A DNA stretch of 64,000 bases from an uncultured Spirochaetaceae bacterium (GTDB taxonomy: Bacteria; Spirochaetota; Spirochaetia; Sphaerochaetales; Sphaerochaetaceae): positions 1-64,000 of the forward strand of contig CALXLD010000007.1 in the NCBI GenBank assembly GCA_944389105.1, written 5' to 3'. Positions 43,013 to 50,702 of the stretch are shown here, in pieces (position 1 is the stretch's first letter; each line of letters begins with the position of its first letter). The notes below the pieces were generated by a model. The model had not been told where the DNA came from and searched no databases. It was given only the letters and a program-made list of their open reading frames with translations. Made by a program: the position numbers and the translations under genes.

Positions 43013-43066
43013 AAAAAAGATTCCAGGCAGAAGCTACCCATTCATTACATAGCTCAACCTGGAATC
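43013..43066 (-). terminator. Intrinsic terminator after the lipoprotein gene
   Basis: On the minus strand GATTCCAGG pairs with CCTGGAATC, with a further partly paired arm between, followed by TTTTTT. It lies 38 bp past the lipoprotein stop and separates it from butyrate kinase. Confidence 0.75.
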
Positions 43067-43103
43067 AATATTCACATTTCCACTATTGGAAATGCATGCT
43101 GAA

Positions 43104-44618
43104 TCAGAAAAGTGAAATTATATTGTTCTTAACATAATTCACAAAATCCGTTGCAGTAGCAGTCTTTCCATCAAATTCAAACTCCCCGGATTCAGGAATC
43201 CAGAATGCATGGCTGCCATTATCAAATTCAACCTTATCTGGATTACCATCCACTATGGTTATATTAAGAGCTTTCTTTTCTGGTCCAGTTTCATAATTTG
43301 TCAAACTTATCTTCTCTGCAGCAAAATATCCTGAAACATCAGTAATGCCGATTGATGTAGTTTCGCCGCCAGAAGTCTTGAACGTCAGATTATCTGAAGT
43401 AAATGAATACATCTCAGCTGCAAAGCTTCCAGCATCTTCTGTACCAGACAGAACAAGAGTGAGATCTCCAGAAACCGTTGGCTTTCCTGCCGTTCCGCCA
43501 CAGAACCTATAATCAGTTGCTGTAAGTTCAAATGTTATTGAAGATGAACCATCATATACAATTGAATTGGCTTTAATTGTTCCATATGTTTCTGGCTTGA
43601 ATCCTGTGTGATCATCAGTAGCAATCATTTCCTGGATATCCCTTAAAACTCTGTTATGACCAAATGATTTCAGAAAGCTAACCATTTCTGCATAATCAGC
43701 ATCGCCCATTACTTCGGTGAAATTGAATTTGATTTCAACTGGATCTGCACCGTCTCTGGTAAGAGTTACCGTCTTAGATCCTTCTTTGACAACTTCATCT
43801 GCTTTAATCCACCAGACAAATTCATCAGTTTCTGCTGAAGTACCATCTGTACCCTGCATATCATCTCTCAGAGCTTCTTCCGTTGATTCAAGTTTTTCAC
43901 CATTGAAAGAAATTTCTGTTATATCATCAACACCTGTACCGATGAGTACTGCGAACCATTTATAATCAGCAGTCTGCTGTCCCGGATCTGTACTCTCATA
44001 AGCAGTCATATCTGAAAGCTTGATATCAACATTAGCAATTCCATTTTCATAGTTTACAGTAACATCCTTCCAGTTATCATAATCTGCCTCGCTGCCGAGA
44101 ACATGCTTTGCAAGCCTTACTGTAATATCCCAATCCTTTGATGGAACAACTGCCGAATCAACTATCTCAGAAGCACTTGGCCTGTATGTATTGCCATCGA
44201 GAGAAACCTCGATTACTCCACTAACAACATTCTCAGAAGTGAGAGTGAATTCAATGTCATATGAATTGCTTCTAGCAACATTTGAAACACTTCTTGCAGA
44301 GGATATTGCTGAGCCTTTTCTCATTCCATAGCAATGAGCAGACCAGTTTTCTCCACTTACAACAAGATCATATCCACCGGTGAATTCACTTGTCTCCCAG
44401 CTTCCTGCTGAAGAACCAAGATTCGGATCAATTTTATTCAGAACTTCTGAAACTGCTTCTTTCACAATCTCTTTCTGGCTTGTTGTAAGATTTCCACTTC
44501 CAGAACCACCGGAACCTCCTGGTGGAATAGTCATATCAGGTTCCTGATTACATGCTGTAATAGCAACCATTAAAACTATTGCGATTACCAAAATTATTGC
44601 AGTCCTTACCTTCTTCAT
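43104..44618 (-). CDS. Large surface lipoprotein
   Basis: This 504-residue protein has a signal peptide with lipobox (IVLMVAITACNQ, Cys23) and a Gly/Ser-rich linker (PPGGSGGSGSG) after the lipidated Cys. The mature part is beta-rich with no recognised enzyme motif. AGGAGG precedes the start. Such proteins are typical of spirochaete outer surfaces. No paralogy to the other lipoprotein was clear beyond the signal region. Confidence 0.75.
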   Translation of the reverse strand: MKKVRTAIILVIAIVLMVAITACNQEPDMTIPPGGSGGSGSGNLTTSQKEIVKEAVSEVLNKIDPNLGSSAGSWETSEFTGGYDLVVSGENWSAHCYGMRKGSAISSARSVSNVARSNSYDIEFTLTSENVVSGVIEVSLDGNTYRPSASEIVDSAVVPSKDWDITVRLAKHVLGSEADYDNWKDVTVNYENGIANVDIKLSDMTAYESTDPGQQTADYKWFAVLIGTGVDDITEISFNGEKLESTEEALRDDMQGTDGTSAETDEFVWWIKADEVVKEGSKTVTLTRDGADPVEIKFNFTEVMGDADYAEMVSFLKSFGHNRVLRDIQEMIATDDHTGFKPETYGTIKANSIVYDGSSSITFELTATDYRFCGGTAGKPTVSGDLTLVLSGTEDAGSFAAEMYSFTSDNLTFKTSGGETTSIGITDVSGYFAAEKISLTNYETGPEKKALNITIVDGNPDKVEFDNGSHAFWIPESGEFEFDGKTATATDFVNYVKNNIISLF

Positions 44619-44657
44619 TTTTCCTCCTTACTGGATTACAAAACCCATTTAAGAGAA

Positions 44658-44684
44658 GGCCCAACTCCTCTCTGAAGTTGGGCC
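44658..44684 (-). terminator. Hairpin after the small helix-turn-helix gene
   Basis: GGCCCAACT and AGTTGGGCC form a perfect 9-bp stem with a 9-base loop, followed on the minus strand by TTCTCTT. This is a moderate terminator between the small HTH gene and the lipoprotein gene. Confidence 0.6.
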
Positions 44685-44730
44685 AACAGATAATCTTTGG
44701 AAGAGACGAATACGTTATCGTCACTTCAAC

Positions 44731-44940
44731 CTAATTCATTGTGGGAGCGTTGCTCCCTCTCGCTGCCCAGGACATATCTCCTGCCGCGAACTTCCGCTTA
44801 TACTCGCGGACTGTATATGTGTTCAGCCCTGCAAGCTGAGCGGTCTTCTTGTATCCGTATCCCTGCTCAAAGAGCTTCAAGCATTCCTGACGCTTTGCAT
44901 TTGGAATTCTCTGACGGAGGGACGTGGTTCTGTTCTCCAT
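44731..44940 (-). CDS. Transposase-like helix-turn-helix protein, stand-alone
   Basis: This 69-residue protein has AGGAGG before the start. RQECLKLFEQGYGYKKTAQL followed by AGLNTYTVREYKRKFAAGD is the HTH of IS3-type OrfA or resolvase-like proteins. No OrfB or terminal repeats are nearby, and both flanks carry hairpins. It may be a transposon remnant or a domesticated regulator placed between two lipoprotein genes. Confidence 0.55.
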   Translation of the reverse strand: MENRTTSLRQRIPNAKRQECLKLFEQGYGYKKTAQLAGLNTYTVREYKRKFAAGDMSWAARGSNAPTMN

Positions 44941-44961
44941 TGCGTCCTCCTACGAACAAAT

Positions 44962-44992
44962 TTTCTGCCCTCATTGCAAATGAGGACAGAAA
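44962..44992 (-). terminator. Hairpin after the second lipoprotein gene
   Basis: TTTCTG-CCTCATT pairs with AATGAGG-CAGAAA (one mismatch) around a 3-base loop, 8 bp past the lipoprotein stop. The minus-strand continuation is ATTTGTT. It is likely a transcription end. Confidence 0.6.
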
Positions 44993-44999
44993 GTCTCAA

Positions 45000-46295
45000 T
45001 TAAGCCTCATCTGCAGGAGTTGTTGTTGTACCAGCATTAACTGTCATATAAGCATATGGAGCTTCTTTAGCAGCTTCTGCATTAGTAAGTGTTACAACAT
45101 ATGTCCAGGAACCATTTGTTGCAACTGTTGATGGCATATCATTTCTTGAGAGTGTGAAAGCTGGAGTGAATCCACTTGGAGCGCCAACAGTAGAATTCTC
45201 CCATGTAATACCTGAAATAGTCACATTGTCTCTGACGATGGACTCACCTGGTTTTACTGTAGCACCACTCTTATAACTTGCAGTGAAACCTGTAATGTAA
45301 TTTGCAATGGTTGTTATTGGAGTTGTTGCTGTAAGTGTTCCAGATGTTGCTGTAACAGTAACAGTAGAACCAGCTACAGGAAGTTCGTTTGTTGCTGAAA
45401 TTGCAGCATCAAATGCGATAGAGAAAGTTGCCAAATCTGCTTCATAGCCACTCTGATATATGCTCTTTGCTGTGAAATATGTTGTTGGAGCACCTGTGAC
45501 CGTAGAAAGGGCGGCACCAGCAATAAACTCTGCATCATCCTTAACGGAAACAGTTATTCTTGCAACGGTATCAAGCTGGCAAGCAATTGGTTCTTCTACT
45601 GCAGAAGCTGTATTAGAGCCACCAACGTTTGCAAACTTAGAGTTTCTCTCAAACTTAAGTGTTCCTGCGCCAGGGGTTGCGTTAGAAGCAGTCTTTGCCG
45701 GTGTAACTTTATATTCAGATGTAGAGTCAGCAGCAAATGTTGCTGTAGCATCCTCATCTGCTACATATGTAAGCTCTCTTGAGAAAAGAACATTATCTTC
45801 ATCATCAAGAGCCTGTGCAGTTACAGTATAATTTGCAGGATTATATTCGCTTGTGAATGTAGCAGTCGAATCATAAATGAAATAGTATGATTCTGGTGTA
45901 TCAGGACCTTCTACAACAAGCTTATCTACCGAATAAACATATCCTTCAACATCTGCTGAAAGAGGCTGTCCAGAATAATTGAAACCCTCGTATGCAACAG
46001 TTCCAATTGCTGTAAGTTCTCCAGAATTTACATCTGTCAAAGATGCAGCGGCATTCTGAGTAAATGTGTAATCTGTTTCTGGTACTGTGAATGTAGATCC
46101 ATCCAGATAAGTTCCTACAACAGTGAGCGAAGACTTGGCAACAGTATCACCAACAAATATTGATGGAGCCTCTGATGTAACCTCGATCTTTGTAACTACG
46201 CTATTGCCGAGACCAACATTAGAGCTGTTGTCACAAGCAACAAACGCAAACAGCATCATCGATGCAATAAGACCAACAAGAATAGTTTTCTTCAT
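45000..46295 (-). CDS. Surface lipoprotein with Ig-like repeats
   Basis: This 431-residue protein has a signal peptide with lipobox (MMLFAFVACDNSS, Cys21), then several beta-sandwich segments resembling bacterial Ig-like domains (IEVTSEAPSIFVGDTVAKSS then LTVVGTYLDGST). A TTTCGGAGG site precedes the start. It is probably an outer-surface protein. Its likely promoter spacer holds a run of eight G (see 46329-46358), which suggests variable expression. Confidence 0.75.
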   Translation of the reverse strand: MKKTILVGLIASMMLFAFVACDNSSNVGLGNSVVTKIEVTSEAPSIFVGDTVAKSSLTVVGTYLDGSTFTVPETDYTFTQNAAASLTDVNSGELTAIGTVAYEGFNYSGQPLSADVEGYVYSVDKLVVEGPDTPESYYFIYDSTATFTSEYNPANYTVTAQALDDEDNVLFSRELTYVADEDATATFAADSTSEYKVTPAKTASNATPGAGTLKFERNSKFANVGGSNTASAVEEPIACQLDTVARITVSVKDDAEFIAGAALSTVTGAPTTYFTAKSIYQSGYEADLATFSIAFDAAISATNELPVAGSTVTVTATSGTLTATTPITTIANYITGFTASYKSGATVKPGESIVRDNVTISGITWENSTVGAPSGFTPAFTLSRNDMPSTVATNGSWTYVVTLTNAEAAKEAPYAYMTVNAGTTTTPADEA

Positions 46296-46328
46296 CTTGT
46301 TTTTTCCTCCGAAAATTTTTCTACAATC

Positions 46329-46358
46329 AGCCTACCCCCCCCGGTTCTGTTTTGTCAA
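46329..46358 (-). promoter_or_regulatory. Lipoprotein promoter with homopolymeric G8 spacer tract
   Basis: On the minus strand a perfect TTGACA (46353-46358) is followed 18 bp later by a weak -10 candidate TAGGCT (46329-46334). The spacer's downstream part is GGGGGGGG (C8 on plus, 46335-46342). The -10 choice is uncertain; the tract and the -35 box are plain. Confidence 0.5.
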
Positions 46359-46425
46359 GTAATTATTCGGAAGAATTTGAAAATATTTTGTTTGCGCTTT
46401 GAATGTTCGGGCTTTCTATAAAAGG

Positions 46426-46449
46426 AAAGCTCCTCAACCGAGGAGCTTT
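46426..46449 (-). terminator. Intrinsic terminator after the 126-residue gene
   Basis: AAAGCTCCTC and GAGGAGCTTT form a perfect 10-bp stem with a 4-base loop, followed on the minus strand by CCTTTTAT. It ends the rplU-to-rsfS transcription unit. Confidence 0.75.
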
Positions 46450-46451
46450 GA

Positions 46452-46832
46452 CTATCTGTTTCTTCTTATTTCCTGTGCTTTCCAAGGATCAAGATAATGT
46501 GTCGAATAAAGTCTTTCACGTACTGGATCGCCGCTTTTGGTGAACCTAAGAGGAAGTCCACCCCGACCATCCTTTACATATTTGTTTACTGAGGGCTTGA
46601 GACCAACAGCCTCTGCATACGCCTTGATTGAAGTGACAATTGCATGAAGCCTTGAAAGATCCGTAGAACAGAAATCCTCAAGGCAGAAAGCGTTTCCGCT
46701 TCTCCATTCCCTGTACTTGCACTCCTCCAGCACTCCAATGCCGATAAGCACATCAGGAACTGTGCAATAACCGCGATCCTCAAGCTGTTTCTCAATCTCA
46801 GAATTAACTTTTTCTGCTCTTTTATCGGCCAT
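46452..46832 (-). CDS. Hypothetical protein after rsfS
   Basis: This 126-residue protein overlaps the rsfS stop by one base, so is translationally coupled. Mixed helical sequence with RGYCTVPDVLIGIGVLEECK and GGLPLRFTKSGDPVRERLYS. I do not recognise it. It closes the ribosome-assembly cluster and is followed by a terminator. Confidence 0.6.
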   Translation of the reverse strand: MADKRAEKVNSEIEKQLEDRGYCTVPDVLIGIGVLEECKYREWRSGNAFCLEDFCSTDLSRLHAIVTSIKAYAEAVGLKPSVNKYVKDGRGGLPLRFTKSGDPVRERLYSTHYLDPWKAQEIRRNR

Positions 46833-47176
46833 CAGACAAGATTCTCCGTAGCTTTCCAGAGCTTCTCAAGGTTATAGAACTCCCTAAGCTCTGCAGACAT
46901 AAGATGAATTACGATATCTCCGCAATCAATAAGCTCCCAGCCGCTTGTATCAGGGGATTTATGCCTGTTCACAACACTCATCCCAAGAGTATTGATTTCA
47001 TCCCAGATCTGGTGGACAACACCCCTCAGGTGTCCCACTGATGATACTGTTGCAATAATGAAGCACTCAGTCCAGGTGCATTCACCAGCCACATCGATGA
47101 CAACCGTATCAGTACATTTGTGATCATCAAGAAATGCCTTTAGTCTATCTGCATTAACCTTTGTCGTATCTTTCAT
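46832..47176 (-). CDS. rsfS: Ribosomal silencing factor RsfS
   Basis: This 114-residue protein starts at MKDTTKVNADRLKAFLDDHK; GGAG lies 6 bases upstream, and an in-frame TTG four codons earlier is less likely. Family blocks: VVIDVAGECTWTECFIIATV, then GWELIDCGDIVIHLMSAELR and EFYNLEKLW. RsfS binds uL14 on the 50S subunit and blocks subunit joining in starvation. It follows yqeK, the usual order after nadD. Confidence 0.9.
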   Translation of the reverse strand: MKDTTKVNADRLKAFLDDHKCTDTVVIDVAGECTWTECFIIATVSSVGHLRGVVHQIWDEINTLGMSVVNRHKSPDTSGWELIDCGDIVIHLMSAELREFYNLEKLWKATENLV

Positions 47177-47188
47177 AATCAACTCCAA

Positions 47189-47770
47189 TTATAGCAAACC
47201 GCCAGATTTTATATAATCATAGAGCTCATCCGAAACTTCTGCGCTCTTAATTCCTTCTCTTATAAAATATTCACCCTGCATATCCATGATTGAGATTATC
47301 ATATCCTCAAGGCGTTCCCCTGAGAGTATCCGCTGTCTGTCATCATCGTCAAGATGCTTTCTCCCAGGCTCGATATAATCAGCAATATAGAGTATGGCCC
47401 CATACTTTCCCATATCCTTATGCCCTAAGGTATGATGACGTACAGCTACCCTGAAAAACTCAGGAACATCCCCCTCCGCATCTGATGGAAAATGAATAGC
47501 TGAAAGAGCTCCATGAAGCAGCATCGGGTCCTTTTCCTCTTCAGGAAAAACCTCTATACCATTTTTCCTGCAGAATTCCGGAGTGCTGTCATCACAGCAA
47601 TAGCGGTATGCATCATGGTATATACCGATATAGGCAGCGTCGTCGGAAGAGAGACCGAAACGCTGTGCAAGCATCCTGGAAACGGCGACAACACCAAGAG
47701 AATGCTGAAAGCGCTTCTCCTTTATCATAGAGCGTACTTTGTTCTCAAGATCTGTATAGCTTATTCTCAT
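47189..47770 (-). CDS. yqeK: YqeK-type HD-domain phosphohydrolase
   Basis: This 193-residue protein starts at MRISYTDLENKVRSMIKEKR inside the end of nadD. HD motifs: RFQHSLGVVAVS, IGIYHDAYR, LLHGALSA, and VRHHTLG with ILYIADYIEPGR, as in YqeK. Members hydrolyse diadenosine tetraphosphate symmetrically to two ADP. Located between nadD and rsfS as in many bacteria. Confidence 0.85.
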   Translation of the reverse strand: MRISYTDLENKVRSMIKEKRFQHSLGVVAVSRMLAQRFGLSSDDAAYIGIYHDAYRYCCDDSTPEFCRKNGIEVFPEEEKDPMLLHGALSAIHFPSDAEGDVPEFFRVAVRHHTLGHKDMGKYGAILYIADYIEPGRKHLDDDDRQRILSGERLEDMIISIMDMQGEYFIREGIKSAEVSDELYDYIKSGGLL

Positions 47771-48329
47771 CAATATACTTCCTGACTCCTGAACTGAGCA
47801 TCTCCAGGTTCCCTGAACGGACCTCTGAAGATGAAGCATGATAGATATTGCTGTGGATGAAAACGACTTCAGCCCCGGATTTATTCTCAACGCTCCCCAG
47901 TCTGGTGAAGCAGAGGAACCTGACATGCTCCTTCAGGTACTCAAAATCATGCCATGCCCCCAGCGTCGGGATAATATCATCGCCTATTATGAAGTTGACC
48001 TTACCGTCATCTTCAGCCCCATCATAGAATGCCCTGATTGTATCCGATGTATAGCTTACTCCGCCTCTTTCCCCTTCAAAAAGAGAAATCTCAATATCAA
48101 GGCAATCATCCGGATAAAGTTTTCTGAAATCATCTGCCGCAATACCGAGCATATTGACGCGATGCTCAAAAGAAGCCGGATGAGTCCCCCTCTTGAAATT
48201 AGAGATATATGCCGGGATAACAATCAGACGAGTTACCCCGCATCTGGAATAAGCTTCATGAAAAAGATGAACATGTCCAAGATGAACTGGGTCGAATGTA
48301 CCGCCAAGAAGCGCTGTCCTACTCTTCAT
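47745..48329 (-). CDS. nadD: Nicotinate-nucleotide adenylyltransferase
   Basis: This 194-residue protein starts at MKSRTALLGGTFDPVHLGHV, overlapping the obg stop by 11 bp; an upstream MPITE start is also possible. GGTFDPVHLGH is the nucleotidyltransferase HxGH motif; NFIIGDDIIPTLGAWHDFEY and SSSEVRSG are the other family blocks. Joins ATP to nicotinate mononucleotide in NAD synthesis, in the cytosol. Confidence 0.9.
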   Translation of the reverse strand: MKSRTALLGGTFDPVHLGHVHLFHEAYSRCGVTRLIVIPAYISNFKRGTHPASFEHRVNMLGIAADDFRKLYPDDCLDIEISLFEGERGGVSYTSDTIRAFYDGAEDDGKVNFIIGDDIIPTLGAWHDFEYLKEHVRFLCFTRLGSVENKSGAEVVFIHSNIYHASSSEVRSGNLEMLSSGVRKYIDENKLYRS

Positions 48330-49359
48330 CTCTGTAATGGGCATCCATGTCCATCCTTGCCGTAAAACCATCTTCCTCCTTCTCTCCGGAAAGGCGGAAA
48401 AGCGAATGCTTGAGCGGCTCAAGAAGATCATCCCTGTATATTGAAAGAGGCAGTACGGTCTTATCACTGTACTTCTTCTTCAGCTCCTCAAAACGTTCCT
48501 CGGTATCGGGTTCATCAATCTTCGTGCCCACTATTATGTGATCTTTGGCACCAAGCTCCTCACTGTATTTTCTGAGTTCAGAAGAAAGTATGTCGTAAGC
48601 TTCAAGATAATTATCATCGGAAAGGTCAACCAAATAGCATAAGCCCTTTGTCCTTGAGATATGCCTCAGGAACTTGTATCCCATTCCGCTGCCTTCACTG
48701 GCGCCTTCGATGATCCCCGGGATATCAGCAATAACAACATCCTGATCGCCTTCCCTCAGGACACCGAGAACAGGGATCTTCGTTGTGAATGGATATCCAG
48801 CAACTTTTGAACGTGCATTCGTGAAAAGATTTATCAGAGAGGACTTTCCTGCATTCGGGAAGCCAACAAGCCCGATATCTGCAATAATCTGCAGCTCAAG
48901 CCCGACTCTCATCTCTGTGCCTTTTCCACCAGGCTGAGAAAAACGAGGAGCCTGTCTTACGGCTGTGCGGAAATGCCAGTTGCCAAGACCGCCCTTTCCT
49001 CCTTCAAGGAACACATAGCGGTCAAGCCCTGTCAGGTCCTTAATAAGCTCGCCTGTCTCGGCATTTCGGATAACCGTCCCTGGTGGAACAGGAATCTCAA
49101 CATCCTTTCCATCGCGACCAGCACATCTTGCCCCTTGTCCAGGGCGTCCGTTTTCAGCCCTGAAGGAACGCTGGAGCTTGAGATGCCCAAGAGTCCTGAG
49201 ATTATCTTTTACGACAAAGACAACGTCCCCACCACGGCCACCGTCACCACCGTCAGGACCGCCTTTGGGGACGAACTTCTCCCGGCGGAAGGAAACACAG
49301 CCGTGTCCTCCATTGCCGGAAGCTATATCAATATATGTTTCGTCGGAGAAACCGAACAT
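48319..49359 (-). CDS. obg: Obg GTPase
   Basis: This 346-residue protein has an Obg fold at 1-158 with glycine-rich helices (GGPDGGDGGRGGDVVFV), then the G domain: G1 GFPNAGKSS (about 166-174), FTTKIPVLG as G2 (Thr), G3 DIPG, G4 GTKID. It lacks the additional C-terminal OCT domain of some species. It binds the 50S subunit late in assembly. Located between rpmA and nadD, the conserved order. Confidence 0.95.
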   Translation of the reverse strand: MFGFSDETYIDIASGNGGHGCVSFRREKFVPKGGPDGGDGGRGGDVVFVVKDNLRTLGHLKLQRSFRAENGRPGQGARCAGRDGKDVEIPVPPGTVIRNAETGELIKDLTGLDRYVFLEGGKGGLGNWHFRTAVRQAPRFSQPGGKGTEMRVGLELQIIADIGLVGFPNAGKSSLINLFTNARSKVAGYPFTTKIPVLGVLREGDQDVVIADIPGIIEGASEGSGMGYKFLRHISRTKGLCYLVDLSDDNYLEAYDILSSELRKYSEELGAKDHIIVGTKIDEPDTEERFEELKKKYSDKTVLPLSIYRDDLLEPLKHSLFRLSGEKEEDGFTARMDMDAHYRDEE

Positions 49360-49361
49360 TC

Positions 49362-49628
49362 TTACTCGGCCTTAGCCTCTGTCTCAACAATTGAGCAGTA
49401 CTTGCGGTTCTTTCTCTCGTGGAACTTAACAGTACCTGAAACAAGTGCGAAAAGAGTATAATCCTTACCGCATCCGCAGTTTGCACCCGGATGAATCTTT
49501 GTTCCTCTCTGGCGAACGATAACTTCACCGGCCTTTACAACCTGGCCACCGAATCTCTTAACGCCAAGGCGCTGTGCATTGGAATCACGTCCGTTGCGGG
49601 ATGATCCGCCACCTTTCTTATGTGCCAT
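49362..49628 (-). CDS. rpmA: Ribosomal protein bL27
   Basis: This 88-residue protein begins [20 protein letters not shown], the invariant bL27 N-terminus. There is no firmicute-type N-terminal extension to be cleaved. The [20 protein letters not shown] block is standard. Lies directly between rplU and obg. Confidence 0.97.
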   Translation of the reverse strand: MAHKKGGGSSRNGRDSNAQRLGVKRFGGQVVKAGEVIVRQRGTKIHPGANCGCGKDYTLFALVSGTVKFHERKNRKYCSIVETEAKAE

Positions 49629-49640
49629 TTCTCTCCCTCC

Positions 49641-49952
49641 TTAGCCTTCGATCTTCTCGACCTTAATTGTAGTAAATGTCTCTCTGTGTCCCTGAGTACG
49701 GCGATAGCCCTTCCTTCTGTGGAACTTGTAGACCTTTACCTTCTCTCCTCTGAACTCTGCGCCAACAGTAGCTGTAACCTTGGCACCCTCTACATATGGA
49801 GCACCAAACTTAGCAGAATCACCATCAACGACAGCCAGAACCTTCTCGATTTCATAGGAAGATCCCTCTTCCATGCTGAGTTTATCGACAACCAGCTCCT
49901 TGCCTTCTTCAGCCTTATACTGCTTGCCGAGAATTTCAACTAGTGCGTACAT
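49641..49952 (-). CDS. rplU: Ribosomal protein bL21
   Basis: This 103-residue protein starts at [27 protein letters not shown] is upstream, and an in-frame alternative five codons earlier is less conserved. The C-terminal block [20 protein letters not shown] is the L21 signature. First gene of the leftward ribosome/NAD operon. Confidence 0.96.
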   Translation of the reverse strand: MYALVEILGKQYKAEEGKELVVDKLSMEEGSSYEIEKVLAVVDGDSAKFGAPYVEGAKVTATVGAEFRGEKVKVYKFHRRKGYRRTQGHRETFTTIKVEKIEG

Positions 49953-50059
49953 GTCGTATCCTTTCAATTTAGTCTGACAAAGTTAATATCGTTTTATGGA
50001 GCCTTTTGCAATGCCGGAAATGGAAAAATAATCCCCGGAACTGAAAAATCATTAAATAA

Positions 50060-50075
50060 AAACAAACGTTTGTTT
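50060..50075. promoter_or_regulatory. Palindromic operator upstream of the TetR gene
   Basis: AAACAAACGTTTGTTT is a perfect 16-bp palindrome 79 bp before the TetR-family start and within the rplU/TetR divergent region. Such palindromes are typical TetR-family operators, so autoregulation is likely; an effect on rplU is possible but unsupported. Confidence 0.65.
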
Positions 50076-50153
50076 GTTAATACTGGATTCAGCTTTCTCT
50101 TCCATGAAATAATCTTATTTTCAACCAAACGATTGTAAGATTATAATATCTGT

Positions 50154-50702
50154 ATGAAGATCAGGAATAAAGCTGAAATCATAGATAGAGCTACGGAGAT
50201 AATAGCATTCTCTGGTCTGGACAGGCTCACGATGCAGTCATTAGGGAAAGAACTCGGGCTGAACAAAGCCTCTCTTTACCACTGGTTCTCTTCAAAAGAA
50301 GAGATACTGGAAGCTGTTTTTACGGAGGGGCACAGAAAACTGATGGCAAAAGGATTCCGGCTCAACCTCGAAGGAAGCGCCTCCGAAATCCTTGCAAGAG
50401 CAGCCTCCGAATGGACGAAGATCTTCTCGGATGAGGAAATACTTCCCTATCTGAGAACTGTATTCTCTCTAAGATATACAGATGAAAGGGCAAAAGAAGA
50501 AGCGAGGGCACTCTCGCTTATGATCAGAAGCCAGATTGATGTAATCATCAGCTCCCTTGGCTTCCAGGATACATTCATAGCCTCGCTCTTCTCCTCCCTC
50601 CTTATCCAGCATCTGGAATCAATGCTGGATGAAGGAAATGAAGATTTCATAGCAGATGCAGAGGCATTTGCCTCCCTGCTGGATCACATGGATTCCAGAT
50701 AA
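50154..50702 (+). CDS. TetR-family transcriptional regulator
   Basis: This 182-residue protein has an N-terminal HTH (RLTMQSLGKELGLNKASLYH then WFSSKEEILEAV) with the TetR signature. The C-terminal ligand domain is helical and unassigned. It converges on argS and overlaps its end by 19 bp. No target gene other than itself is apparent from neighbours. Confidence 0.85.
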   Translation: MKIRNKAEIIDRATEIIAFSGLDRLTMQSLGKELGLNKASLYHWFSSKEEILEAVFTEGHRKLMAKGFRLNLEGSASEILARAASEWTKIFSDEEILPYLRTVFSLRYTDERAKEEARALSLMIRSQIDVIISSLGFQDTFIASLFSSLLIQHLESMLDEGNEDFIADAEAFASLLDHMDSR

